Shown piece by piece: positions 16,425 through 22,925 of a DNA stretch of 22,975 nucleotides. Position numbers and translations under genes: made by a program. Source of the stretch: CALMUP01 sp035327305 (GTDB lineage: Bacteria; Verrucomicrobiota; Kiritimatiellia; CAIVKH01); contig DAOLDL010000047.1 of NCBI GenBank assembly GCA_035327305.1, positions 1-22,975 of the forward strand. Reading direction: 5' to 3'. The number at the start of each line of letters is the position of its first letter. Positions within the stretch are counted from its first letter, which is position 1. Under the pieces are notes generated by a model. The model was given only the letters and a program-made list of their open reading frames with translations. It had not been told where the DNA came from and searched no databases.

Positions 16425-16479
16425 AACGGAATTGGAAAAACAACGGAATTATCGAATTTAGTTCGCAACCCACTGCGAA
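16425..16479. promoter_or_regulatory. Repeats in the oxygenase/nadE divergent gap
   Basis: The 97-base gap holds a direct repeat of AACGGAATT (16425-16433 and 16442-16450) and an inverted repeat TTCGCA (16462-16467) with TGCGAA (16474-16479). Either could bind a regulator of nadE or of the divergent oxygenase gene. They are short and may be chance. No sigma-54-type element was found in this gap. Confidence 0.25.
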
Positions 16480-16518
16480 AGTTGTAGTATTTTAGTTTTC
16501 AGGTGACATTTTTGTAGA

Positions 16519-18249
16519 ATGAACTCTTTACGCATTGCCTTGGCTCAAATAAATCCTACGGTTGGCGCACTGGAACACAATGCCTCGCTTATACTTGTGC
16601 GAGCGGCGGAAGCGGCGCAAGCTGGCGCTGACCTGGTTGTATTCCCGGAGCTAACTTTAAGCGGGTATCCTCCGGAGGATTTGGTTCTAAAGCGCCACTT
16701 CATAGAAGACGTTGAAATACAACTTAATCGCATCGCATCGAAACTACCGCAAAGAATCGTCGCCGTGATCGGCGCCCCCATCCATTACGAAGGTCGTGTG
16801 TACAATGCCGCTGTCGTGGTCCAAGCAGGCCGGATCACCAGCCGCTACCTGAAAATGACGTTGCCCAATTACGGCGTGTTTGACGAAAAACGCGTTTTTG
16901 CTGAAGGCCACGATCCGTTGGTCATCACGGTAAAGGACGCCAAAGTCGCTCTGCATATCTGCGAAGATTCCTGGTCGACGGACTTTCCCGCCTGCCAAAA
17001 ATTGCTTAACGCCAAACCCGACATGATCGTGAATCTATCCGCCTCGCCTTATCATCGCGGTAAATGGAAAAGCCGCGAGGAAATCCTCGGTCGCACCGCT
17101 CGATTTCTCAATGCGCCCCTCCTCTATTGCAACCTGGTCGGCGGGCAGGACGAATTGGTTTTCGATGGCGGAAGCCTGGCCCTCGATGCCGGAGGGAAAA
17201 TTTTGTCCCGCGCACGTTCTTTCGATGAAGATTTACTGGTCGCCGAGGTTCCAATCATTGGAAAAAAAGGAGACCGGAATTTCCAGGCATTGGAAACCAA
17301 TTCCGAGGCGCCTTCCCATCCCGACGTCAATGGCCTGGCCGATGCGGGCGAAGTTTACGAGGCGCTTTGTCTCGGGCTTAAAGATTACATGAACAAAAAC
17401 GGCTTCGCGCGCGCAGTCATTGCGTTGAGCGGCGGAATTGATTCCGCGCTGGTGGCCACCATCGCCGTCGATGCGCTCGGACGAGACCGTGTTGTCGGCG
17501 TCACCATGCCGTCGAAGTTTTCGTCGGAAGGCACGCATTCGGATGCGAAGGATCTGGCCGACCGGCTTGGCATTGAGTTCATGGATGTGCCGATCAAGTC
17601 GATCCATGAACTTTATCTGGCCGAACTTGCGCCTTTATGGCCGGGCAAAACCTCGGATACCACGGAAGAAAATCTGCAGGCACGCATTCGCGGCAATATC
17701 GTGATGGCGCTTTCCAACAAGCATGGCTGGCTGGTGTTGACGACCGGAAACAAAAGCGAATTGGCCACCGGTTACTGCACTCTTTACGGGGATATGGCGG
17801 GCGGATTCGCCGTCATCAAGGACGTGCCCAAGACGCTTGTATTCGCGCTGTCCAAATGGCGCAACGAGCAATCGCCGTCCACGCCGCCCATACCCGAAAC
17901 CACAATCACACGCCCGCCGTCCGCAGAGTTGCGTCCGGATCAAAAAGATGAAGACTCCCTGCCGCCATACGCCATACTCGACGCCATCATCGAGCGTTAT
18001 GTTGAGCGCGATATGAGCGCCGAGCGAATCGTAACCGAAGGGTTTGATTCGGCCACCGTCACCCGCGTGATTTCATTGATCGACGGCAACGAGTACAAAC
18101 GTCGCCAAGGCCCTCCGGGCATCAAAATCACCCCGAAATCTTTTGGTCGCGATCGCCGACTGCCCATCACCAATTTATACAGTGAACGCGTAAAACCAAT
18201 TCGCGACCGGACCCATCCACACAAGGCGCGAGGAGTTCAAGCACCATGA
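16519..18249 (+). CDS. nadE: Glutamine-dependent NAD+ synthetase
   Basis: This enzyme makes NAD+ from nicotinic acid adenine dinucleotide, ATP and glutamine. The 576 residues hold two domains. The N-terminal nitrilase-type glutaminase has its Glu-Lys-Cys triad visible at E44 (VFPELTLSGYPPEDL), K112 (YLKMTLPNYGVFDEKR) and C148 (LHICEDSW). The C-terminal synthetase has the PP-loop SGGIDSA at 304-310 and the conserved TGNKSE at 409-414. Both active sites look intact, so it can use glutamine rather than only free ammonia. A weak AGGTGA lies about 12 bases before the ATG. The stop overlaps the next gene's ATG (ATGA, 18246-18249), so synthesis of this glutamine-consuming enzyme is coupled to that of the sigma-54 activator. 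Confidence 0.95.
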   Translation: MNSLRIALAQINPTVGALEHNASLILVRAAEAAQAGADLVVFPELTLSGYPPEDLVLKRHFIEDVEIQLNRIASKLPQRIVAVIGAPIHYEGRVYNAAVVVQAGRITSRYLKMTLPNYGVFDEKRVFAEGHDPLVITVKDAKVALHICEDSWSTDFPACQKLLNAKPDMIVNLSASPYHRGKWKSREEILGRTARFLNAPLLYCNLVGGQDELVFDGGSLALDAGGKILSRARSFDEDLLVAEVPIIGKKGDRNFQALETNSEAPSHPDVNGLADAGEVYEALCLGLKDYMNKNGFARAVIALSGGIDSALVATIAVDALGRDRVVGVTMPSKFSSEGTHSDAKDLADRLGIEFMDVPIKSIHELYLAELAPLWPGKTSDTTEENLQARIRGNIVMALSNKHGWLVLTTGNKSELATGYCTLYGDMAGGFAVIKDVPKTLVFALSKWRNEQSPSTPPIPETTITRPPSAELRPDQKDEDSLPPYAILDAIIERYVERDMSAERIVTEGFDSATVTRVISLIDGNEYKRRQGPPGIKITPKSFGRDRRLPITNLYSERVKPIRDRTHPHKARGVQAP

Positions 18250-19817
18250 ATGAAGCCATCACCGCTGAATCCGGATCCGCCAACACCAGGGAATCGCGCC
18301 GCAGTATGCAGGAATTGACCCTGCTTTATAATGTCAGCCGCATTCTTGACCAGAGCCTTGACATGCGCGAGGTGGTCAGCCCCGTACTGGAAGCGCTGGC
18401 CGATAACATGAATCTGCAACACGGCACGATCACCCTGCTCAACCGGAAGACCGGGGATATCCTGATTGAAGCCGCTCATGGATTGTCGCCCCAACAAGCA
18501 CGTCGCGGTCGCTACAAACTGGGCGAAGGCGTGACCGGACAAGTGATTCTGACCGGTGAACCGGCCATCGTCCCCCGCAAAAGCGACTCACCGCTGATTG
18601 TCGACAAAACCAAACGCGGCAAACGCCCCGACACATCCTTCATGTGCGTACCGATCAAAGTCGGCCAGGAAGTGGTCGGCGCATTGAGCGCGGAGACGCC
18701 ATATGAGGCCGACCGCGACCTCAAACACGACGTGCGGTTGCTTACCATTGTCGGATCCATGATTGCGCAGGCGGTTCAATTGCGGCGCGCGGCCCAGGAG
18801 GAGACGGAAAAACTCGAACAGGAAAACGAACGTTTGCGCCAGGAATTGCGCGATCGGTTCCGTCCGTCCAACATTATCGGCAACAGCCACGAAATGCGTT
18901 ACGTCTACGACCAGATCGCGCAAGTCTGCAAAAGCAACACCACATGCCTGATACTGGGCGAATCCGGCACCGGCAAGGAACTGGTCGCCCACGCCGTGCA
19001 TTACAACAGCGACCGGGCCGACAAACCCTTTGTACGCGCCCACTGCGCGGCATTGCCGGAAAGCATCATCGAAAGCGAGTTGTTCGGCCACGTCAAGGGA
19101 TCGTTTACCGGTGCGACTTCCGATCGAAAAGGCCGCTTTGAGTTGGCGCACGGCGGGACGTTGTTCCTCGACGAAGTCGGCGACATTCCGATGGCGATCC
19201 AGATTAAACTACTGCGGGTCCTGCAGGAACGCGAGTTCGAGCGCGTCGGCGGCGCGGAAACCATCAAGGTCAACGTACGGTTGATCGCCGCCACCAATCG
19301 CGACCTGCAAGCCATGGTTGCCGAAGGAAAATTCCGGGAAGATCTGTATTACCGCTTGCATGTGTTTCCCATCTACGTGCCCCCGCTTCGGAAACGAAAA
19401 GCCGACATTGTATTGCTGGCCGATCACTTTCTGGAAAAGTATTCCAAGGATAACAACAAAAAAGTCCGCCGCCTCTCCAGCGCGGTCATCGACATGCTGA
19501 TGAGCTATCACTGGCCCGGCAACGTGCGTGAATTGGAAAACTGCATAGAACGCGCCGTGCTGGTGGCCGAAGGAGATGTGATTCATCCCTACCACCTGCC
19601 ACCCACCCTGCAGACTGCGGAAACCAGCGGCGGCACCATGGCGCGCGGCTCGTTGAAGGAACTGGTAGATGCTTACGAACGGGATATAATTGTCGACTCT
19701 CTAAAATCCACACGTGGCAATATGGCATCCGCCGCACGCCTGCTTTCCACCACCCAGCGGATTTTTGGCTACAAAGTTCACCAGTACGGCATCGACCCGA
19801 AAAAATACGCCACCTGA
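18246..19817 (+). CDS. NifA-like sigma-54-dependent activator (GAF-AAA+-HTH)
   Basis: This is a bacterial enhancer-binding protein of 523 residues. A GAF domain (about 30-175) is followed by a Glu-rich coiled linker (183-203), the AAA+ domain and a Fis-type HTH. Walker A is GESGTGKE (238-245), the sigma-54-contacting loop reads GSFTGA (285-290) in place of the usual GAFTGA, Walker B is GGTLFLDE (303-310), and HWPGNVRELEN is at 422-432. The C-terminal DSLKSTRGNMASAARLL...YGID is very NifA-like. The Cys motif linked to oxygen sensitivity in alphaproteobacterial NifA is absent. No receiver domain is present, so control is probably through the GAF domain (2-oxoglutarate and P-II are precedents for NifA). 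GGAG lies about 10 bases before the ATG. No nif genes are in view. The adjoining amtB-glnK operon and the upstream ATP-grasp operon both have sigma-54-type promoters and are the obvious candidate targets. Confidence 0.92.
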   Translation: MNEAITAESGSANTRESRRSMQELTLLYNVSRILDQSLDMREVVSPVLEALADNMNLQHGTITLLNRKTGDILIEAAHGLSPQQARRGRYKLGEGVTGQVILTGEPAIVPRKSDSPLIVDKTKRGKRPDTSFMCVPIKVGQEVVGALSAETPYEADRDLKHDVRLLTIVGSMIAQAVQLRRAAQEETEKLEQENERLRQELRDRFRPSNIIGNSHEMRYVYDQIAQVCKSNTTCLILGESGTGKELVAHAVHYNSDRADKPFVRAHCAALPESIIESELFGHVKGSFTGATSDRKGRFELAHGGTLFLDEVGDIPMAIQIKLLRVLQEREFERVGGAETIKVNVRLIAATNRDLQAMVAEGKFREDLYYRLHVFPIYVPPLRKRKADIVLLADHFLEKYSKDNNKKVRRLSSAVIDMLMSYHWPGNVRELENCIERAVLVAEGDVIHPYHLPPTLQTAETSGGTMARGSLKELVDAYERDIIVDSLKSTRGNMASAARLLSTTQRIFGYKVHQYGIDPKKYAT

Positions 19818-19824
19818 CCTTCAA

Positions 19825-19884
19825 GACCACAAAATCGCCGACAATAATGTATTTAATATATGCTGGGACTACATTATTGTGGTC
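19825..19884 (+). promoter_or_regulatory. Inverted repeats and candidate enhancer upstream of amtB
   Basis: ACAATAATGTA (19841-19851) and TACATTATTGT (19870-19880) are perfect 11-bp inverted arms with an 18-base spacer. An overlapping pairing uses GACCACAA (19825-19832) with TTGTGGTC (19877-19884), so the right arm can pair in two ways. No T-run follows, which argues against a terminator for the activator gene. The region ends about 100 bases upstream of the -24/-12 element, a normal place for an enhancer. Within it, 19843-19864 (AATAAT, GTATTTA, ATATATGCT) resembles 11869-11889 before the ATP-grasp operon. The rest of the 251-base gap is AT-rich with no gene I can support. Confidence 0.45.
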
Positions 19885-19984
19885 GGTATCGCATGGTTGG
19901 CAATTTTTGTAATAATTGATTAATTATCTTAATCACTTGCGGTTGAATAGATTACACGACAACCAACCGCCCTCTCCCGAGACT

Positions 19985-20000
19985 TGGCATGCCAAGTGCT
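19985..20000 (+). promoter_or_regulatory. Sigma-54 (-24/-12) promoter of amtB-glnK
   Basis: TGGCATGCCAAGTGCT has GG (19986-19987) and GC (19998-19999) at the invariant RpoN spacing, and the preceding T gives TTGGCAT, a common -24 form. Transcription would begin near 20011, leaving a leader of about 58 bases that includes AACCGG/CCGGTT arms (20012-20017 and 20034-20039). The -24 half also lies in a perfect 14-bp palindrome CTTGGCATGCCAAG (19983-19996). amtB-glnK operons are classical sigma-54 targets in Proteobacteria, which supports the call. Confidence 0.75.
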
Positions 20001-20068
20001 AATACAGGCCAAACCGGAGCAATTCGATGAATGCCGGTTAAGCAATAACAACGTTAAGGAGAAGTGAT

Positions 20069-21439
20069 ATGTACAAATTAAGGAAATGGTTGTCCTTCGC
20101 TTTGGTGGCCGCGCCGCTGTTCGGCTTGGCCCCGGTGGCGTTTGGGCAGGAAGAAGCAGAAGCGGTGGCCGCGGTTGAAGAAGCCGTGGAAGAAACCGCC
20201 GAAGCTGTGTCGGTGGAAATGTTCACGGTAAACAACGTGTGGATGATGGTCGCCACCTTCCTGGTGTTTACCATGCATCTGGGCTTTGCCTCGCTTGAGT
20301 CGGGCCTCACCCGCGCGAAGAATACGGTCAACATTCTGTTCAAGAATACTGCGATTATATCGATTGGTATTCTGACATATGCCCTTTGCGGCTTTAACCT
20401 GATGTATCCGGGCGATTTCTCAATCGGCAATTTCTTCGGTTTTGCCGGTTTCGGAATTTTCCCTGGAGCGGATTACGACCCGGCAACGTATGCCGACGGC
20501 GCTTATACCTGGTGGACGGACTTCTTGTTCCAGGCCATGTTTGCCGCGACCGCCGCTACGATTGTTTCCGGTGCGGTCGCCGAACGCGTGAAGCTTTCAA
20601 GCTTCCTGATCTTCTCCACGATATACGTGGCGTTTTTCTATCCGGTCGCCGGTTCCTGGCACTGGGGCGAAGGTTGGCTGTATAACATGGACTTCCATGA
20701 CTTTGCCGGCTCCACGCTGGTGCACTCGGTCGGCGGTTGGGCGGCATTGGCCGGCGTAATCGTGATCGGCCCCCGTCTTGGCAAATATGTCAACGGCACA
20801 ATCAAGCCGATCATGGGTCACAACATGCCCCTGGCCACCATCGGCGTTTTCCTGCTCTGGCTTGGTTGGTTCGGATTTAACGGCGGCTCCGTTTTGTCCG
20901 CCGATGCGGAAGGCGTTTCCTATGTATTGGTGACCACGTCGCTGGCCGCCGCGGCCGGTATCGTTGGCGCGATGTTTACATCGTGGGGCTTGCAGAAAAA
21001 GCCCGACTTGTCCATGGCCCTCAACGGCGCCCTGGCCGGCTTGGTAGGCATCACCGCCGGCGCGGACACGGTCAACTTGATTCCCGCCGTCATCATCGGC
21101 CTGGTTGCCGGTGTATTGGTGGTGTTCTCGGTCATCGCGCTGGATAAAGCCAAGCTGGACGATCCGGTCGGCGCAATTTCCGTTCACTTGACCTGCGGCA
21201 TCTGGGGAACTTTGGCCGTCGGCATTTTCAGCATCAATGAAGATCACAGCTTCATCACGCAGTTGATCGGCGTAGCCGCTTATGGCGTATTCTGCTTTGT
21301 CGCGGCCTTCTTGACCTTCTCGATTCTCAAGGCCACTATTGGCGTGCGGGTCGACGCCGACGAAGAATTGCGCGGCCTGGACATCGGCGAACATGGCATG
21401 GAAGCCTACAGCGGGTTCCAGATCTTCAGCAACCAGTAA
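20069..21439 (+). CDS. amtB: Ammonium transporter AmtB
   Basis: This is a trimeric inner-membrane ammonium channel of 456 residues. A signal-like N-terminus (1-26, ending AFG) is followed by an unusual Glu/Ala-rich stretch at 27-50 before the first core helix. Eleven core helices follow. The conserved DFAGSTLVHS (211-220) supplies the first pore His (H219) and ISVHLTCGIWGT (370-381) the second (H373). FQAMFAATAATIVSGAVAER (154-173) carries family residues around the pore. The cytoplasmic tail DEELRGLDIGEHGMEAY (431-447) is the conserved segment that contacts GlnK. AAGGAG lies about 8 bases before the ATG. It is followed after 33 bases by glnK, the reverse of the common glnK-amtB order. Confidence 0.96.
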   Translation: MYKLRKWLSFALVAAPLFGLAPVAFGQEEAEAVAAVEEAVEETAEAVSVEMFTVNNVWMMVATFLVFTMHLGFASLESGLTRAKNTVNILFKNTAIISIGILTYALCGFNLMYPGDFSIGNFFGFAGFGIFPGADYDPATYADGAYTWWTDFLFQAMFAATAATIVSGAVAERVKLSSFLIFSTIYVAFFYPVAGSWHWGEGWLYNMDFHDFAGSTLVHSVGGWAALAGVIVIGPRLGKYVNGTIKPIMGHNMPLATIGVFLLWLGWFGFNGGSVLSADAEGVSYVLVTTSLAAAAGIVGAMFTSWGLQKKPDLSMALNGALAGLVGITAGADTVNLIPAVIIGLVAGVLVVFSVIALDKAKLDDPVGAISVHLTCGIWGTLAVGIFSINEDHSFITQLIGVAAYGVFCFVAAFLTFSILKATIGVRVDADEELRGLDIGEHGMEAYSGFQIFSNQ

Positions 21440-21472
21440 CCGGAACCAACTGTACGTAAGGAGAAACATACT

Positions 21473-21814
21473 ATGAAATTGATCATTGCATTTATTCAAC
21501 CCGAGCGATTGAACGCAGTTAAGCAATCGCTCTACGACGCGGACATCTTCAAGTTGTCCGTAACCAACGCCCTCGGTTGCGGCCAGCAAAAAGGTTATCA
21601 CGAGTCGTACCGCGGCGCTGACATTGAAGTCAACCTGCTCAAGAAGGTCCGCATTGAAATCGGTGTGAACGATGACTTCGTTCAACCGACCATCGACGCG
21701 ATCATCAAAGGCGCCCGAACCGGAAAAATCGGCGACGGAAAAATCTTTGTCGTGGAGCTGGCGGATTGCATTCGCATTCGCACCGGCGAAAAAGGCAAGG
21801 AAGCCATCGGATAA
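21473..21814 (+). CDS. glnK: P-II nitrogen regulator (GlnK type), no Tyr51
   Basis: This is a P-II signal protein of 113 residues, close to the family's 112. It binds ATP/ADP and 2-oxoglutarate and, when nitrogen is sufficient, blocks AmtB. The T-loop reads GQQKGYHESYRGADIEVNLLKK (37-58): Q39 and Y46 are kept, but the uridylylated Tyr51 is replaced by Ile. The B-loop TGKIGDGKIFV (83-93) and C-loop RIRTGE (101-106) are intact, so nucleotide and 2-oxoglutarate sensing should remain while GlnD-type modification at residue 51 cannot occur. GTAAGGAG lies about 9 bases before the ATG. It forms an operon with amtB and is closed by a strong terminator. It may also signal to the NifA-like activator encoded upstream. 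Confidence 0.95.
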   Translation: MKLIIAFIQPERLNAVKQSLYDADIFKLSVTNALGCGQQKGYHESYRGADIEVNLLKKVRIEIGVNDDFVQPTIDAIIKGARTGKIGDGKIFVVELADCIRIRTGEKGKEAIG

Positions 21815-21820
21815 TACACC

Positions 21821-21851
21821 AAGGCCCGGCAGTCACATGCCGGGCCTTTTT
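21821..21851 (+). terminator. Intrinsic terminator of amtB-glnK
   Basis: AAGGCCCGGCA (21821-21831) pairs perfectly with TGCCGGGCCTT (21838-21848) around a six-base loop, followed directly by a T-run to 21851. It lies six bases after the glnK stop codon and separates the operon from the porin gene. Confidence 0.93.
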
Positions 21852-21919
21852 CACGTTATAGTAGAAACCCCGCACCGATACTGCATTATCAATAGCAATC
21901 GATTTTTAGTCGATCCCCC

Positions 21920-21948
21920 TTGACAGCTGTGAGATATGACTAAATTAT
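21920..21948 (+). promoter_or_regulatory. Candidate sigma-70 promoter of the porin gene
   Basis: A perfect TTGACA (21920-21925) is followed after 17 bases by AATTAT (21943-21948). Alternative -10 hexamers TAAATT (21941-21946) and TATATC (21946-21951) have less good spacing. The long leader, about 85 bases, ends at the porin ATG. No -24/-12 element is seen, so this gene does not appear to share the sigma-54 control of amtB-glnK. Confidence 0.5.
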
Positions 21949-22006
21949 ATCGGAAATTAAGATTTTGTTAGTATGTCGGTGTCGGAAAAACCGGTAAAGC
22001 AACAAA

Positions 22007-22022
22007 GGTCGGGAAACCGACC
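22007..22022 (+). promoter_or_regulatory. 5' leader stem-loop with GAAA tetraloop before the porin gene
   Basis: GGTCGG (22007-22012) and CCGACC (22017-22022) pair perfectly around GAAA, a GNRA-type tetraloop, ending about four bases before the ribosome-binding site AAGGAG (22027-22032). A weaker CGG/CCG hairpin with an A-rich loop lies just upstream near 21983-21993. The pair could stabilise the mRNA or modulate translation. I could not match it to a known riboswitch. Confidence 0.45.
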
Positions 22023-22040
22023 ATCAAAGGAGAAAAGTAG

Positions 22041-22742
22041 ATGAAGAAAGTAGCAATGAAAGCAGTAGCGGCGGCGGCCCTGTTGGCTGTTGTCTCATCC
22101 CCGGCTGTTCGCGCAGCCGAAGCCACCGTAGGCGTAGATGTTCTATCTGCTTACGTTTGGCGTGGTGCCACGTTGAACGAAAACTTCGTCGCTCAACCCT
22201 ATGTTGATATCTCCGGCCTGCCGATTGATATCGGTATCTGGGCCAACTTCGACATTGAGAGCGATCGTTCCCGCGGCATTACAGACAGCCAGTTCTCCGA
22301 GGTAAACTTCGTGCTCGGATACACCCTCCCGATTGAAGCAGTCGACGTGGGTGTCGTCTATACGGAATACGTTTACCCCAACGGAGGCGAAGCTGATCGT
22401 GAAATCGGGCTGACCCTCGGACTCGACCTCCCGCTCTCCCCCAGCCTTGGCTTGTACTACGGCTTGGATGGCGCGGCGGAAGATTCCTTCTACGGGGAAC
22501 TCGGCATCGGCCACGAACTGGAACTCGACGAAGGCCTGACCTTGAACCTTGAAGCCCTGGTCGGTTACTGGGACCTCGACGGTGGTGAAAACGGATTCAG
22601 CCATTACCAGCTGACCGCTTCCCTCACCTTTGACTTCGTGACCGTCGGCGTATCCTACATCGACCAACTCAAGAAGAAAGTCCTCGGCGACGCATATGAC
22701 GTTGATGTGCTTGGCTTCGTGAGCTTGAGCCACAGCTTCTAA
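22041..22742 (+). CDS. TorF-like putative outer-membrane porin
   Basis: The 233-residue precursor has a signal peptide (MKKVAMKAVAAAALLAVVSS, cleavage probably after VRA near residue 25). The mature part is made of alternating amphipathic strands and ends in SLSHSF, the C-terminal Phe typical of beta-barrel assembly signals. The early motif DVLSAYVWRGATL and later GIWANFDIES resemble the TorF/TIGR02001 putative porin family, whose transported substrate is not known. Size suits a small barrel of about 10-12 strands. AAGGAG lies eight bases before the ATG. It has its own promoter candidate and terminator and follows amtB-glnK directly. A role in nitrogen-compound uptake is suggested only by position. 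Confidence 0.75.
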   Translation: MKKVAMKAVAAAALLAVVSSPAVRAAEATVGVDVLSAYVWRGATLNENFVAQPYVDISGLPIDIGIWANFDIESDRSRGITDSQFSEVNFVLGYTLPIEAVDVGVVYTEYVYPNGGEADREIGLTLGLDLPLSPSLGLYYGLDGAAEDSFYGELGIGHELELDEGLTLNLEALVGYWDLDGGENGFSHYQLTASLTFDFVTVGVSYIDQLKKKVLGDAYDVDVLGFVSLSHSF

Positions 22743-22763
22743 GGCTACATCAGCCTTTTGTAT

Positions 22764-22794
22764 AAAAAGCCCGGGTTTCAACCCGGGCTTTTTT
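22764..22794 (+). terminator. Intrinsic terminator of the porin gene
   Basis: AAGCCCGGGTT (22767-22777) pairs with AACCCGGGCTT (22780-22790), extended by an A-run before and a T-run (22789-22794) after. The A-run also makes it a possible terminator for minus-strand transcription arriving from the other side. Confidence 0.93.
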
Positions 22795-22855
22795 GTGCCC
22801 AACCTCAAGGTCCGCACAGGAACGAAGATCCAGGATGCGACGTAAAAATAAACCC

Positions 22856-22925
22856 GAACCACGAAATACACGAAAGACAGATTACCGCGCCTTCAATTTC
22901 GCGTATTTCGCCCATTTCGTTGTTC
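22856..22925. repeat. ACGAAA-type inverted intergenic repeat
   Basis: CGAAATACACGAAA (22862-22875) is inverted at 22897-22910 (reverse complement CGAAATACGCGAAA), 13 of 14 bases matching, around a 21-base loop. A second, weaker pairing involves 22856-22867 with bases 22911-22925. The recurring unit ACGAAA/CGAAAT on both arms suggests a dispersed repeat element. The right arm overlaps the probable end of a minus-strand gene entering from beyond the window. Copy number in the genome cannot be judged here. Confidence 0.65.

Noticed and set aside
20597..21685. Minus-strand open frame (362 codons) opposite amtB and glnK
   Set aside because: It spans two clearly conserved plus-strand genes and their gap, and its product has the His/Asp/Gly-rich composition typical of antisense frames.
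21981..22022. Cyclic-di-GMP riboswitch in the porin leader
   Set aside because: A GAAA tetraloop and an AAAGCAACAAAGG string are reminiscent, but the second receptor helix and the conserved CGCAAAGCC-type junction are missing.
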